Below are positions 1 to 11,317 of a DNA stretch of 64,000 bases, piece by piece. The notes beneath the pieces are model-generated. The model was not told the origin of the DNA. It saw only the letters and a list, made by a program, of their open reading frames with translations, and did not search any database. The stretch's first letter is position 1, and the number at the start of each line of letters is the position of its first letter. The DNA comes from Bradyrhizobium algeriense (GTDB taxonomy: Bacteria; Pseudomonadota; Alphaproteobacteria; Rhizobiales; Xanthobacteraceae): the NCBI RefSeq assembly GCF_036924595.1, contig NZ_JAZHRV010000001.1:3286001-3350000 (forward strand). Direction: 5' to 3'. A program made the translations under genes and the position numbers.

Positions 1-362
1 GAGCCGAAATTGCCCTGCCCGTCGATCAGCGGCACACGCATGGAGAAATCCTGCGCCATCCGGACCATGGCGTCGTAAATCGACTGGTCGCCGTGCGGAT
101 GATACTTACCGATCACGTCACCGACGACGCGCGCGGACTTGACGTACTTCTTGTCGGGCGTGTGCCCCTGCTCGTACATCGAATACAAGATGCGGCGATG
201 CACGGGCTTGAGCCCGTCGCGCGCGTCCGGCAACGCCCGCGCCACGATCACGCTCATGGCGTAATCGAGGTAGGAGCGTTTCATCTCGTCGAGGATGGAA
301 ACGGGACGAATATCAGAGGGCTCCGGCGGCTCGCCGGGCGTGTTATCTTCAGGGTCAGACAA
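1..362 (-). CDS. gyrA: DNA gyrase subunit A, N-terminal part (runs off the window)
   Basis: GyrA is the breakage-reunion subunit of type II topoisomerase, which supercoils DNA in an A2B2 complex with GyrB. Only the first ~120 residues are here. They read [16 protein letters not shown], then the conserved [20 protein letters not shown] and the quinolone-resistance region [19 protein letters not shown], ending at GQGNFGS. The catalytic tyrosine lies outside the window. The first plausible start is TTG at 362-360, just before Ser-Asp-Pro; no in-frame ATG fits, so the start is tentative. At the position of E. coli Ser83 this protein has Gln, followed by Ser. Identification is secure from the QRDR alone. 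Confidence 0.95.
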   Translation of the reverse strand, partial: MSDPEDNTPGEPPEPSDIRPVSILDEMKRSYLDYAMSVIVARALPDARDGLKPVHRRILYSMYEQGHTPDKKYVKSARVVGDVIGKYHPHGDQSIYDAMVRMAQDFSMRVPLIDGQGNFG

Positions 363-566
363 AGGGGAAATCCGGTCAATTCTCAGTCGAGAATCATATA
401 GCGCATCGGGGGTCCGATAACCACCCCGAAGCGCTCCGGATCGGCTCTTTTTCCGCTCGTTTTTTCATGGACTTACGGGGATCGGAAGCGCCTTGCATGG
501 GGCTCGCGGGAGCGAGCTTTTTCGGGACCGCAAACAGCGGGTCCAAGCGACGCTTTTTGCGGCGGC

Positions 567-965
567 TTAATGGCCGAAAACCACCGTATGCATGATCCGC
601 CCCGGAAGGAATGTGAACAGCCCGGCAATGACCAGCGCGCCCCCAAAAATCATCGTCATGATCCGGCGATGATCGGCGATCCGATGGCGCCTGGCTCTCC
701 ACACCGCGATCGGCAGCACGATCAGCGTGAAGATCGACAGCAGATGGATCGGGCTCCATGGGCCGAGCAAGCGGATCTCGTGGATCCAGAACGAGCTGGC
801 GGCGACGACAGCCATCAGGCCGACCCAGATCCAGCCGACCGTCCGATGCGGCAGCGTGCCCTTCGGCGCAGCGAACTGGACGAGGCCAAGGGCGAAAGCG
901 GCCATTGCCGCGAAGGCATGAACGGGGATCGCGGGAGCGGCATCCAGCAGCGGCGCGAGGGTCAT
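567..965 (-). CDS. DUF2306-type small membrane protein
   Basis: A 132-residue protein with about four hydrophobic segments (near residues 15-32, 42-60, 72-88 and 104-122), so an inner-membrane protein. Features typical of DUF2306 are a His near the N-terminus (IPVHAFAAM), a W-x-H-E pair after the second segment (SFWIHEIRL), SPIHLLS, and the short basic loop RRHRIADHRR before the last helix. Function is unknown for the family. It stands alone between gyrA and ssb, reads in the gyrA direction, and has about 200 empty bases on the gyrA side. The family call is from pattern memory. Confidence 0.75.
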   Translation of the reverse strand: MTLAPLLDAAPAIPVHAFAAMAAFALGLVQFAAPKGTLPHRTVGWIWVGLMAVVAASSFWIHEIRLLGPWSPIHLLSIFTLIVLPIAVWRARRHRIADHRRIMTMIFGGALVIAGLFTFLPGRIMHTVVFGH

Positions 966-1237
966 GGCGGTGGTTCCCGGAGGAAGACCGATTGGCGTTC
1001 GAGGCAGCGATCAGCTTAAGTGAAATACCTCATGTAAATATTAATAACATAACGGCCGGGCCAACCGCCCGCGGGCCCGGATCGCGACGCGTCTGCCCCC
1101 GGCGCAATACAAGAAACGGCTTTTCAGCCGGAATGCGGCCGGTTCTTGCGCCGGCGCATCAGTCGTAACGCAGGCGCAGATGCCAGTTCTCGCAAGAGAA
1201 TTTCTTGCGAGCCAATGTGCCGGGCGAAGACCCCGAT

Positions 1238-1726
1238 TCAGAACGGGATGTCGTCGTCCATGTCGCTGTTGCGGGCACCGGCCGCCACGGCCCGGCGCGG
1301 CGCGGAACTGGCCGGACTGCTGGAGCCGAAATCGCCTGAATCGTCGGAGCCGAAACTGCCGCCACCGCCGCCGCTGCGGCCATCCAGCATCGTCAGGGTC
1401 GAGTTAAAACCCTGCAGCACGACTTCGGTCGAGTATTTCTCGACGCCGCTCTGGTCGGTCCATTTGCGGGTCTGCAGCGCGCCCTCGATGTAAACCTTGG
1501 CGCCCTTCTTCAGATACTGCTCGACAATCTTGCAAAGCGGTTCGGAGAAAATCACGACGCGGTGCCACTCGGTCTTTTCCTTACGCTCGCCGGTGCCCTT
1601 GTCGCGCCATGTCTCCGACGTCGCGATGCTCAGATTGGCAATCGGCCGCCCGTCCTGTGTCCGCCGGATTTCAGGATCCTTGCCGAGGTTGCCGATCAGA
1701 ATCACCTTGTTCACGCTTCCCGCCAT
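1238..1726 (-). CDS. ssb: Single-stranded DNA-binding protein
   Basis: SSB coats single-stranded DNA during replication, recombination and repair. The 162-residue product starts [19 protein letters not shown] and has a complete OB fold (about residues 5-110: [39 protein letters not shown]). A Gly/Ser-rich flexible linker follows, then the acidic C-terminal tip MDDDIPF that recruits partner proteins. I chose ATG 1726 over an upstream in-frame start at 1783 because GGAGAG lies just before it and the fold begins there. The extra upstream codons would run through a tandem DNA repeat. A LexA-type box about 310 bases upstream suggests SOS control. Confidence 0.97.
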   Translation of the reverse strand: MAGSVNKVILIGNLGKDPEIRRTQDGRPIANLSIATSETWRDKGTGERKEKTEWHRVVIFSEPLCKIVEQYLKKGAKVYIEGALQTRKWTDQSGVEKYSTEVVLQGFNSTLTMLDGRSGGGGGSFGSDDSGDFGSSSPASSAPRRAVAAGARNSDMDDDIPF

Positions 1727-1746
1727 CGCCGCTCTCCACTCGATAT

Positions 1747-1788
1747 CGCCGGCAAAAAATCGCCGGCAAAAAATCACTGGCAAAAATT
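1747..1788. repeat. Three tandem copies of a 14-bp unit upstream of ssb
   Basis: Two exact copies of CGCCGGCAAAAAAT (1747-1760, 1761-1774) are followed by a degenerate third, CACTGGCAAAAATT (1775-1788). The block lies 21 bases upstream of the ssb start, probably in its 5' leader. It could be slippage-generated or a regulatory leader element; nothing in the sequence decides. Confidence 0.85.
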
Positions 1789-2033
1789 ACTGGTCGGACC
1801 CGCCAAGTGCCGGCCGCCTTCAATTCTTGACCTGTTGCTTGTCCGCCTTCTGCGTCCGTTTCCGGACATTCGAACGACCCTATACACTCGCAGGCTCCGC
1901 CGACTTAGCGATCCCTCGGCAAGCCGGCGGTTATCCACATATAGCATCGCCCCCGCAGCCGTTCCAGCTTTGTTCCCGCCAGCACCTAATATCTGGCCCG
2001 GTTCTCACGATGCAACCCAAGCGCGATTACCGG

Positions 2034-2048
2034 GAACTCACGGGGAAC
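2034..2048. promoter_or_regulatory. Candidate LexA (SOS) box between ssb and the first barrel gene
   Basis: GAACTCACGGGGAAC fits the alphaproteobacterial LexA consensus GAAC-N7-GAAC exactly. It lies 308 bases upstream of ssb and 222 bases upstream of the barrel gene at 2270, so it could serve either. ssb is a known SOS gene in Rhizobiales. The spacing to ssb is long, so the assignment is inference. Confidence 0.6.
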
Positions 2049-2269
2049 CGAAAACCTTCCGAAATGGAACCCGAAAGTTCCGCACGGTATCGTGAATATG
2101 GCAGGTAAATCATTAGCTTGGGTAAATACACTTCGTTTGTACATGTTGCATTCCGGCGACACCATTTCCGGGCGAGTCGCGATATAGAGGTTGTCGAACG
2201 GCGCGAATGCTCGCGTCATTTCGAAACGCTTCGGGACCAACGGAAAGCGGAAGAGCTGGAGATAGACCC

Positions 2270-3022
2270 ATGAAAAAGGTTTTCTTGAGTACGGTTGCCC
2301 TCATCGCGTTCGCCGCCCCTGCGGCGGCGGCTGACCTCGCGGCACGGCCTTACACCAAGGCCCCGCCGGCGCCGGTCGCCGTCGTGTACGACTGGAGCGG
2401 CTTCTACATCGGCGCCAACGGCGGCTGGGGTACGAGCCGCAAGTGCTGGGATTTCGTCGACGTGACCGGCGCGTTCATCGGGGCCGAGGGTTGCCATGAC
2501 GCAGACGGCGGCACCGTCGGCGGTCAGATCGGTTATCGCTGGCAGGCCGGCACCTGGGTGTTCGGTGTTGAAGGCCAGGGCAACTGGGCCGACTTCCAGG
2601 GCAGCAATGTGAGCCTGCTTTTCCCCGCCGCCCGTAACGAGTCGCGCATCGATGCGTTCGGCCTGATCACGGGCCAGATCGGTTACGCCGCCAACAACGT
2701 GCTGTTCTACGTCAAGGGCGGTGCGGCCGTTACGGCGGATCGTTTCCGCGTCTTTGATGTTCCCACGGGCGTCTTGGCTGCCACCACCGGCGACGACACC
2801 CGCTGGGGTGCCGTGGTCGGCGCGGGCATCGAATTCGGCTTCGCCCCGAACTGGTCGGTCGGCGTCGAGTACAATCACCTGTTCATGCAGGACCGCACCC
2901 ACACCTTTGTCGACGCGACCGGCGCCTTCCTCGGCAACGACCGCATCACTCAGGACGTCGATATCGTCACCGCCCGCATCAACTACCGCTTCGGCGGCCC
3001 GGGCATCGCGGCGAGGTACTGA
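2270..3022 (+). CDS. Outer-membrane beta-barrel protein, Omp25/RopB-like (copy 1)
   Basis: A 250-residue secreted protein of the small outer-membrane barrel family abundant in Rhizobiales. It has a signal peptide (MKKVFLSTVALIAFAAPAAA, cleavage before ADLAARP), then the family hallmark [11 protein letters not shown] and YDWSGFYIGANGGWG. Alternating beta strands follow, ending in NYRFGGPGIAARY with a C-terminal aromatic residue. ATG 2270 directly precedes the signal peptide and GGAGATAG sits before it. A strong terminator follows. The next gene (3248) is a diverged tandem copy. Role probably structural or porin-like; no substrate can be inferred. Confidence 0.9.
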   Translation: MKKVFLSTVALIAFAAPAAAADLAARPYTKAPPAPVAVVYDWSGFYIGANGGWGTSRKCWDFVDVTGAFIGAEGCHDADGGTVGGQIGYRWQAGTWVFGVEGQGNWADFQGSNVSLLFPAARNESRIDAFGLITGQIGYAANNVLFYVKGGAAVTADRFRVFDVPTGVLAATTGDDTRWGAVVGAGIEFGFAPNWSVGVEYNHLFMQDRTHTFVDATGAFLGNDRITQDVDIVTARINYRFGGPGIAARY

Positions 3023-3049
3023 TCTTCGCTTTCAACGAACGGAATCGAA

Positions 3050-3076
3050 AAGGCCGGCTTCACGCCGGCCTTTTTT
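3050..3076 (+). terminator. Rho-independent terminator after barrel copy 1
   Basis: Perfect stem AAGGCCGGC / GCCGGCCTT with a 5-base loop, followed by a run of T. It begins 28 bases after the stop codon at 3022, so copy 1 is probably transcribed separately from copy 2. Confidence 0.9.
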
Positions 3077-3247
3077 GTTTGGTTGTACTGCGGGATAGTC
3101 ATACCCGCCACGGTTGCATATTACCTACTTTTGCCGCGGATGTGGTTTTTCGGCGACAGCATTCTGCGATCTCTTCACGCTATATGCGCAGGCAACCTCA
3201 AATTGACCACTCCTGCAGTTGCGTTGGAAATGCTGAAAGGAAGAAAC

Positions 3248-3991
3248 GTGAAGAAAGTTTTGTTGACGACCACCGCTCTGATCGCGCTTGGAATCGCCCC
3301 CGCGACTGCCGCAGACCTTGCCGCACGGCCATATACCAAAGCACCAGCGATGGCGGTTGCGGTGTACAACTGGAGCGGCTTCTACGCTGGCGTTAACGGC
3401 GGCTGGGGATCGAGCCGCAACCGTTGGGACGAGACCAGCCTCGGCATCGCTTTCTCGGAGGGCAGCCATGACGCAACCGGCGGCACCGTCGGTGGTCAGA
3501 TCGGCTACCGCTGGCAGGCTGCTTCGTGGGTGTTCGGCGTGGAAGCGCAGGGCAACTGGGCTGACTTCCACGGCAGCAATGCGATCCCGCTGCTTCCGGC
3601 GTTCACCAACGACACTCGTGTCGATGCCTTCGGACTGTTCACCGGTCAGGTCGGCTACGCCGCGAACAACGTACTGTTCTACCTCAAGGGCGGCGCCGCC
3701 GTGACCTCCGATCGCTACCGCGTGCTCGCGACCGGCACCGGTGTCCAGCTCGCCAACAGCGTCGATGACACCCGTTGGGGTGGCGTGGTCGGCGTCGGCC
3801 TGGAATATGGCTTCGCCCCGAACTGGTCGGCCGGCATCGAATACAATCACATGTTCATGCAGGACAAGACCTATAACTTCGTGAGCAACGGCGTCGTCTT
3901 CCCGGCTGGCACGCTGGTGGCCCAGAGCCGCATCCGTCAGGATGTTGATATCGTCACCGCTCGCATCAACTACAAATTCGGCGGGTACTAA
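3248..3991 (+). CDS. Outer-membrane beta-barrel protein, Omp25/RopB-like (copy 2)
   Basis: A 247-residue tandem paralogue of the preceding gene. Signal peptide ([20 protein letters not shown], then [12 protein letters not shown]), the [15 protein letters not shown] hallmark, and near-identical stretches with copy 1 ([48 protein letters not shown]). The C-terminus is shorter, ending KFGGY. I chose GTG 3248 because it begins the signal peptide and follows AGGAAGAAAC; an ATG six codons upstream is the alternative. A terminator follows. Copies 1 and 2 look like a local duplication with diverged loops, between ssb and uvrA. Confidence 0.88.
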   Translation: MKKVLLTTTALIALGIAPATAADLAARPYTKAPAMAVAVYNWSGFYAGVNGGWGSSRNRWDETSLGIAFSEGSHDATGGTVGGQIGYRWQAASWVFGVEAQGNWADFHGSNAIPLLPAFTNDTRVDAFGLFTGQVGYAANNVLFYLKGGAAVTSDRYRVLATGTGVQLANSVDDTRWGGVVGVGLEYGFAPNWSAGIEYNHMFMQDKTYNFVSNGVVFPAGTLVAQSRIRQDVDIVTARINYKFGGY

Positions 3992-4022
3992 TCTCCGCGT
4001 CACCTGAGTTCCCGAAATTGAG

Positions 4023-4054
4023 AAAAGGCCGGCCTTGCGCCGGCCTTTTTTTTT
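4023..4054 (+). terminator. Rho-independent terminator after barrel copy 2
   Basis: Stem AAAAGGCCGGC / GCCGGCCTTTT followed by nine T, about 30 bases after the stop codon. It has the same core stem as the terminator after copy 1, so the terminator was probably duplicated with the gene. Confidence 0.92.
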
Positions 4055-4140
4055 GCGGCACTACTGACTGCTGCTGCCAAAAATATCTCGGCGAAAACAA
4101 TCCGTTGATGATTCGCGCGCGGCACTGGATATTTTCTGTC

Positions 4141-4155
4141 GTTCTTCCTATGTTC
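4141..4155. promoter_or_regulatory. LexA (SOS) box upstream of uvrA
   Basis: GTTCTTCCTATGTTC is an exact match to the alphaproteobacterial LexA consensus GTTC-N7-GTTC, 90 bases upstream of the uvrA ATG. uvrA is an established LexA target in Rhizobiales, so motif and context agree. Confidence 0.82.
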
Positions 4156-4245
4156 CGACTTTCAATCATCGGCGCCTGATCCCGGTTTCCAGCCGGCAAT
4201 GCGCGCCCAACTCGGCGCGCGACCTGCGCGCCTGGAAATGCCGAT

Positions 4246-7230
<2,985 letters not shown>

Positions 7231-7262
7231 ACTAAGCCAGCACTCTCGCAGTAAGGTGCGCC

Positions 7263-8086
7263 ATGCTTACTTATTCGCCGGTGAAGCTGAGGATAAAGCG
7301 ACGGATTGACGTAGGGAATGATATCGATGCCGAATAGCGAGCGGCTTCCTTTGGCAGCATGATGGAAGCGCTTACCTAATAACCAATTGGCATAACGTTA
7401 CTGGATTGGACCCCATTAACGGCCAAAGCCTGAGCAAGTCGGCTATTCAACCAACTCATGTCGAACTGCCACTCCTGTTTAAGGCAGATACCACATCTGA
7501 TGGCAGAACAATGTTGAAAAGAAAGCGTTACAGCATCCCACTTTACAATGATGGTGGAGTGCCTAGCTGGCTTGAGCATTCAGTTTTCGGAAACAGAGTT
7601 GACGTAGTCGCCATCAAAATCGCAGGTATGGATTCCTCCCTCGCAAGCTTGCCCGTAAATTCTCTCGGGAGCTTCGTCGACTTCGAACCACAAGTAGGGG
7701 ACGACGTTTTCGTGCTTGGATATCCAGGCGGAGTAGACGGCGGTCATGAACTCGCCATTTGGAAGCGCGGCTCCATTGCAAGCCAGCCTTCCGTCGATAT
7801 TGATCAGCTACCGAAGATCCTCGTTGATACCGCCACGCGAAAAGGAATGTCAGGGGCCCCGGTGATCGTTCGACGATCAGGCATCATTGTTCCGAGAGGG
7901 GTTACAAGCACACCAGGCTCGCTCTCCGGAGAGGAGATCATCGGTCAGGCCGATACCTTTCTAGGCGTGTACTCTGGACGCATTGGAGATGATCCAATGG
8001 GACTGCAACTCGGCATTGTCTGGAAAGCCAGTGTCATTGATGAGATAGTCAAGGGCGGCCTACCGGGGCAGCCTCCGTATCCGTGA
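7263..8086 (+). pseudogene. Trypsin-like serine protease, frameshifted near codon 24
   Basis: The stretch 7406-8086 encodes 226 residues ending in a protease C-lobe: VDVVAIKI (likely catalytic Asp) and KGMSGAPVIV (GxSGxP-type Ser). The same frame stays open further upstream, to about 7340, and encodes SGFLWQHDGSAYLITNWHNV, the chymotrypsin-fold His region, but it has no start codon there. A different frame starts at ATG 7263 after a good TAAGGTG site, gives about 24 codons and stops at TAG 7335. Joining the two with one base restored gives a complete triad. Either a one-base deletion or a sequence error. Codon use is more AT-rich than that of the neighbours, suggesting acquisition. Single gene, no obvious operon partner. 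Confidence 0.75.
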
Positions 8087-8276
8087 AACTTCTCAGGGAG
8101 AACGGATCGCACACAGCCCCCAGTCTCAACCCGTTCCCGAGTGAGACACACGAGGCTGCGTCCTCGCCATTGGCCGGCTTGTTTCGCTCGAGGTGAGCCA
8201 TACCCCGGTAGCCGCGCACAAACTCGTTCGAGGCGGCCGTCCAAAACTGGAAAGGCCGACTCTGCGAGGCGTCGCC

Positions 8277-8603
8277 CTACACCGTCCAATAATGCGGATG
8301 CGGGCGTGAACGGTCGCCCCAGTCGAAGGCCTCTTCATCGAGCTCGGACGGGCCTGCGCGCAGGTCCTCCAGCGTCACGTCGGATTGGAAGGCCTGACGC
8401 GCGGAATCAAATCGGAGGGCGTCCCACCGGATCGGACAATGATGGTGGCTGCCGAGCAGCCCTCCAGTCTTGATCACGGCGTAAGCCACCGTTCCGCTTA
8501 CCTTGTCGAGCATCAGCCGTTCGATTGAGCCGAGTTTTGTGCCGTCGCGCCCGTAAACGTGCGCGTGCTCGACGCGATCACTGGGCACCAGGGTATGAGG
8601 CAT
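8277..8603 (-). CDS. PRC-barrel domain protein
   Basis: A 108-residue soluble protein. Residues ~8-75 fit a PRC-barrel: VYGRDGTKLGSIERLMLDKVSG followed by VAYAVIKTGGLLG and HHCPIRWDALRFD. PRC-barrels occur in RimM, photosynthetic reaction-centre H subunits and many stress-related small proteins of rhizobia; this stand-alone form has no assigned function. The C-terminal tail is acidic, then HPHYWTV. ATG 8603 has a strong GGAGGA before it. A longer frame reaching 8723 would add 40 low-complexity residues and I reject that start. Confidence 0.82.
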   Translation of the reverse strand: MPHTLVPSDRVEHAHVYGRDGTKLGSIERLMLDKVSGTVAYAVIKTGGLLGSHHHCPIRWDALRFDSARQAFQSDVTLEDLRAGPSELDEEAFDWGDRSRPHPHYWTV

Positions 8604-8733
8604 GGCGTCCTCCCTGTTTTTCTCTCGTTCTCCCGCCATTATAGCACAAACCAGCCCGGCATGCGGGGCGTCGCGTCGTCGCGGTGCAGCAGCACGGTTG
8701 GCTCGATATCCGGGGTCCTGCACGCAAGCTCCA

Positions 8734-8759
8734 CCCGCATGTCGCTTCGCTCATGCGGG
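8734..8759. repeat. Short palindrome (REP-like)
   Basis: CCCGCATG and CATGCGGG flank TCGCTTCGCT; hairpin with 8-bp perfect arms. It sits 57 bases downstream of the YVTN propeller stop and may act as a transcript-end structure. It resembles palindromes scattered through Bradyrhizobium intergenic DNA. Confidence 0.65.
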
Positions 8760-8815
8760 CTACAGCTGCTTGATCTATTGCAATGCCGAACGCCCTGACG
8801 GCGCGCCCTCCCCGG

Positions 8816-9763
8816 CTACCGCCGCAAGAACGCCCCGAACGCCCGCGGCCCGTCGCCGACCTTGATCTCTTCGGTCACCTTCAGTTCGACCGCATCGATC
8901 ACGCTGATCGAGTTGCTCTCCCAGTTCGCCACGATGATGCGCCGGCCGTCCGCGGTCGCCGCGATCCCTTCCGGGTAATCGCCTACAGTGATGCGCTTGA
9001 CCGGCTGAAGCGTGGCAAGATCGAACACGCTGACGGTGCCGTCATACTGGTCGGTGACAAAGCCGCGCCCTTGCGCGAGCGCGACCGCATAGGGGCGCAA
9101 GCCCGTCTTCACACGCCCGATCTCGCTGTTATCTGCGATGTCGATCACGGAGACGTCGTTCGATCCGACATTCGCGGTGTAGGCCCGCCGGCCATCGGCA
9201 TCGATGGTGATGCCAAACGGGCGCTCCCCGACCTTGATCGTGGCCCGCCGCTGGCGCGTCGCGGTGTCGATGACGGACACGCTATCGGCGTCACGGTCCG
9301 CCGAGAGCAGGAGCCGCCCGTCCGGCGTCACCGCGAGCCCCGACGGCGAGGCGCCGACCGCGATATCGGCGACAACGCGCTGTTCTTTCGGATCGATCAC
9401 CCGCACCGCCGCGGCGTACCAGTCGGCGACATAAACTGTTGCGCCATCCGGCGCCACGGCGACACCGAGCGGACCGCCGCCGGTGTTGATCTTCCCGATG
9501 ATCCGGCGTGCGGCGGCATCGACCACCGTCAGCGCCTTGGCATCGGGGCTCGTCACATAGGCGAAGCGTCCATCCGGCGTGATGGCGACGCCCGCAGGCT
9601 TGCCGCCGATCGCGATGGTCGCGACCGGTTGCAAGGACGTGAGATCCACGACCGTCAGGTTTTCGCTGAGCTGATTGGTGACGAAGGCCTCCTCGGCCCG
9701 CGCCTGCCCGGCCCAGGCGGTACCGATGCTGGCGACGAGCGCCGCCAGAACGATCGCCCGCAC
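8816..9763 (-). CDS. YVTN-repeat beta-propeller, periplasmic
   Basis: A 315-residue protein with a signal peptide (VRAIVLAALVASIGTAWAGQ..AEE) and about seven ~40-residue propeller blades, each with a V-x-V-D-x-A core and a G-x-x-P-x-G-x-A-x-x-P-D-G-R turn (for example GGKPAGVAITPDGRFAYVTS). This is the YncE/YVTN family, a binding scaffold often found beside periplasmic PQQ dehydrogenase genes. The GTG start at 9763 lies two bases after the stop of the MxaD-like gene, so the two are translationally close. A longer frame to 9907 overlaps that gene in low-complexity sequence and is rejected. The partner enzyme is not in this window. Confidence 0.85.
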   Translation of the reverse strand: MRAIVLAALVASIGTAWAGQARAEEAFVTNQLSENLTVVDLTSLQPVATIAIGGKPAGVAITPDGRFAYVTSPDAKALTVVDAAARRIIGKINTGGGPLGVAVAPDGATVYVADWYAAAVRVIDPKEQRVVADIAVGASPSGLAVTPDGRLLLSADRDADSVSVIDTATRQRRATIKVGERPFGITIDADGRRAYTANVGSNDVSVIDIADNSEIGRVKTGLRPYAVALAQGRGFVTDQYDGTVSVFDLATLQPVKRITVGDYPEGIAATADGRRIIVANWESNSISVIDAVELKVTEEIKVGDGPRAFGAFLRR

Positions 9764-9765
9764 GA

Positions 9766-10308
9766 TCAGCTTCCGCTTTCGACCTTCTTCTTCAGCGCCT
9801 CGAGGCCCGCTTTGTAGAGCCCGCTCACCGCCTTCACAGCAGCCTCGTCGCTCAGCTCCAGCGGCGGATCGTTGTTCGGAAAACCGCGATAGAACGCGCC
9901 GGCCCACTCCAGGCTGCTCCCCTTGCCGTCGGCGCTGGGCGTGACCGTCAGGGTGGACGAATAGTTGGTGACCGGCAGCACCTTCACATCCACGGCGGTG
10001 ATCCGGTACGAATAGGTCATCTTCTCGGCATCGTATTTGTAGAGCTCCTCATCGACGGTCGCTCCATCAGCCAGCGTCAAGCGTCGCGTAGCCTCGATCT
10101 CGTTGCCCTTGGTGCCCTCGGTCTTGCTGACCGGCTGCAGCCAGTTCATGTCCTGGAAATTGCCGATCACGGCCCACACCTTGGCCGGCGGCGCGTTGAT
10201 CTCGATCGATTCCCGCACCTTCTGGCGGGTCGGCCCATGCGCCCAGGCTACGCCTATCACTGCCAGCGCCGCCACCACGGCCCCCACCCTCGCGAGCGTC
10301 GTCCTCAT
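9766..10308 (-). CDS. SRPBCC-family periplasmic protein, MxaD-like
   Basis: A 180-residue protein: signal peptide (MRTTLARVGAVVAALAVIGVAWA), then an SRPBCC/START fold (RESIEINAPPAKVWAVIGNF, WLQPVS, RRLTLADGATVDEELYKYD, SYRITAVDVKVLPVTNYSST) with the C-terminal helix AVSGLYKAGLEALKKKV. MxaD-type proteins accompany methanol dehydrogenases and were proposed to help cytochrome c coupling. Here the gene is first in a two-gene unit with the YVTN propeller, so a role beside a PQQ enzyme is plausible but unproven. ATG 10308 is preceded by GAGGAAG. Confidence 0.82.
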   Translation of the reverse strand: MRTTLARVGAVVAALAVIGVAWAHGPTRQKVRESIEINAPPAKVWAVIGNFQDMNWLQPVSKTEGTKGNEIEATRRLTLADGATVDEELYKYDAEKMTYSYRITAVDVKVLPVTNYSSTLTVTPSADGKGSSLEWAGAFYRGFPNNDPPLELSDEAAVKAVSGLYKAGLEALKKKVESGS

Positions 10309-10457
10309 GTCGCTTCCTCATTGTCTTGTTGGCCCACGCTAGCCGCGCAGCGGCGTTATCGTAGCGCATTTTCAGACCAAAGGAGGCTGGTTTGTGGCGC
10401 CGCCGCGACGCGCGGCATTGCGTTGGCTAATATCGTAGGACGGGTAGAGCCAACGGC

Positions 10458-11234
10458 TCACTCCTCGATCGCCGCCTGCACAAACCCCGCCGGATCCTCG
10501 CAAAACTCGCGCATGACCTTGTAGTGATCGGTTTCCCGCACCGTCACCGGCTCCAGGCCGTACTTCGTCAGCCGCAACAGCCTCGCGTTGGGATACGCCA
10601 TCAGGACAGGCGAATGCGTCGCCATGATGATCTGGCAATGGCCGATATTCTCCATCCGCCGCATCAGCTTCAAAAACTCGATCTGGCGCGCGGGCGACAG
10701 CGCGGATTCCGGTTCGTCGAAAATAAAGATACCCTGCTTCTGGCAACGCTCCTCGAAGAAACGCAAAAACCCTTCACCGTGGGAATGGGACAGGAAGTCC
10801 GGCGGAGGGCCTCCTCCCATTGGATATTTCTGGGCCATCTCGTCCAAGTATCGGGCAACCGAGAAAAAGCTTTCGGCGCGGAAAAACCAGCCATTGGTGA
10901 TTTTGGGTAGCCAGCTCGCCCGCAACGCGCTGGACAATTGTCCCCCCATTTTTTCCAACGCCCATGAGTGGTCGACCGTCATGTACCCCTTGCCGCCGCC
11001 GGCTTCGTCATAGCCGGCGAGCACGGCGATGCCCTCGAGCAAGGTGGATTTGCCGGTGCCATTCTCGCCGACGATGATCGTGATCGCCTTATCAAAGCTC
11101 AGCTCAAAATCGTCGCGCAGCAAGGGCAAGCAGAACGGATAGGCCTCGCGGTTGGTGATCCGCGATGGCTCGAGCCAGATGCGCTTGAGATACGGCGCCG
11201 GCAGATTGATCGGGCGATTGCGTCTGGAAGCCAT
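10458..11234 (-). CDS. AAA/ABC-type ATPase of the RecF/OLD-like class
   Basis: A 258-residue soluble ATPase: Walker A GENGTGKST (about residue 58), signature-like FLSHSHGEGFLRFFE, Walker B GIFIFDEPESALSP and H-loop IIMATHSPVLM. This is the compact ABC-type head without coiled-coil arms. The order of motifs is complete, so ATP binding is likely. Function is unknown: relatives occur as housekeeping or defence ATPases, but no nuclease, TOPRIM or toxin gene is adjacent. ATG 11234 is the first ATG; an in-frame TTG at 11258 would add eight residues. The divergent small gene at 11318 is the only close neighbour. Confidence 0.85.
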   Translation of the reverse strand: MASRRNRPINLPAPYLKRIWLEPSRITNREAYPFCLPLLRDDFELSFDKAITIIVGENGTGKSTLLEGIAVLAGYDEAGGGKGYMTVDHSWALEKMGGQLSSALRASWLPKITNGWFFRAESFFSVARYLDEMAQKYPMGGGPPPDFLSHSHGEGFLRFFEERCQKQGIFIFDEPESALSPARQIEFLKLMRRMENIGHCQIIMATHSPVLMAYPNARLLRLTKYGLEPVTVRETDHYKVMREFCEDPAGFVQAAIEE

Positions 11235-11317
11235 GGGCTCGGATCCCGGGGGAAACAATGTCGTTCGTGATGGTTATACAGGGAACGTCGTACAATCCTA
11301 GATGGCACGCCACCCCG

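Noticed and set aside
2113..2304. Small minus-strand frames between ssb and the first barrel gene
   Set aside because: They overlap the barrel signal peptide region and have no motif; the interval is better read as regulatory.
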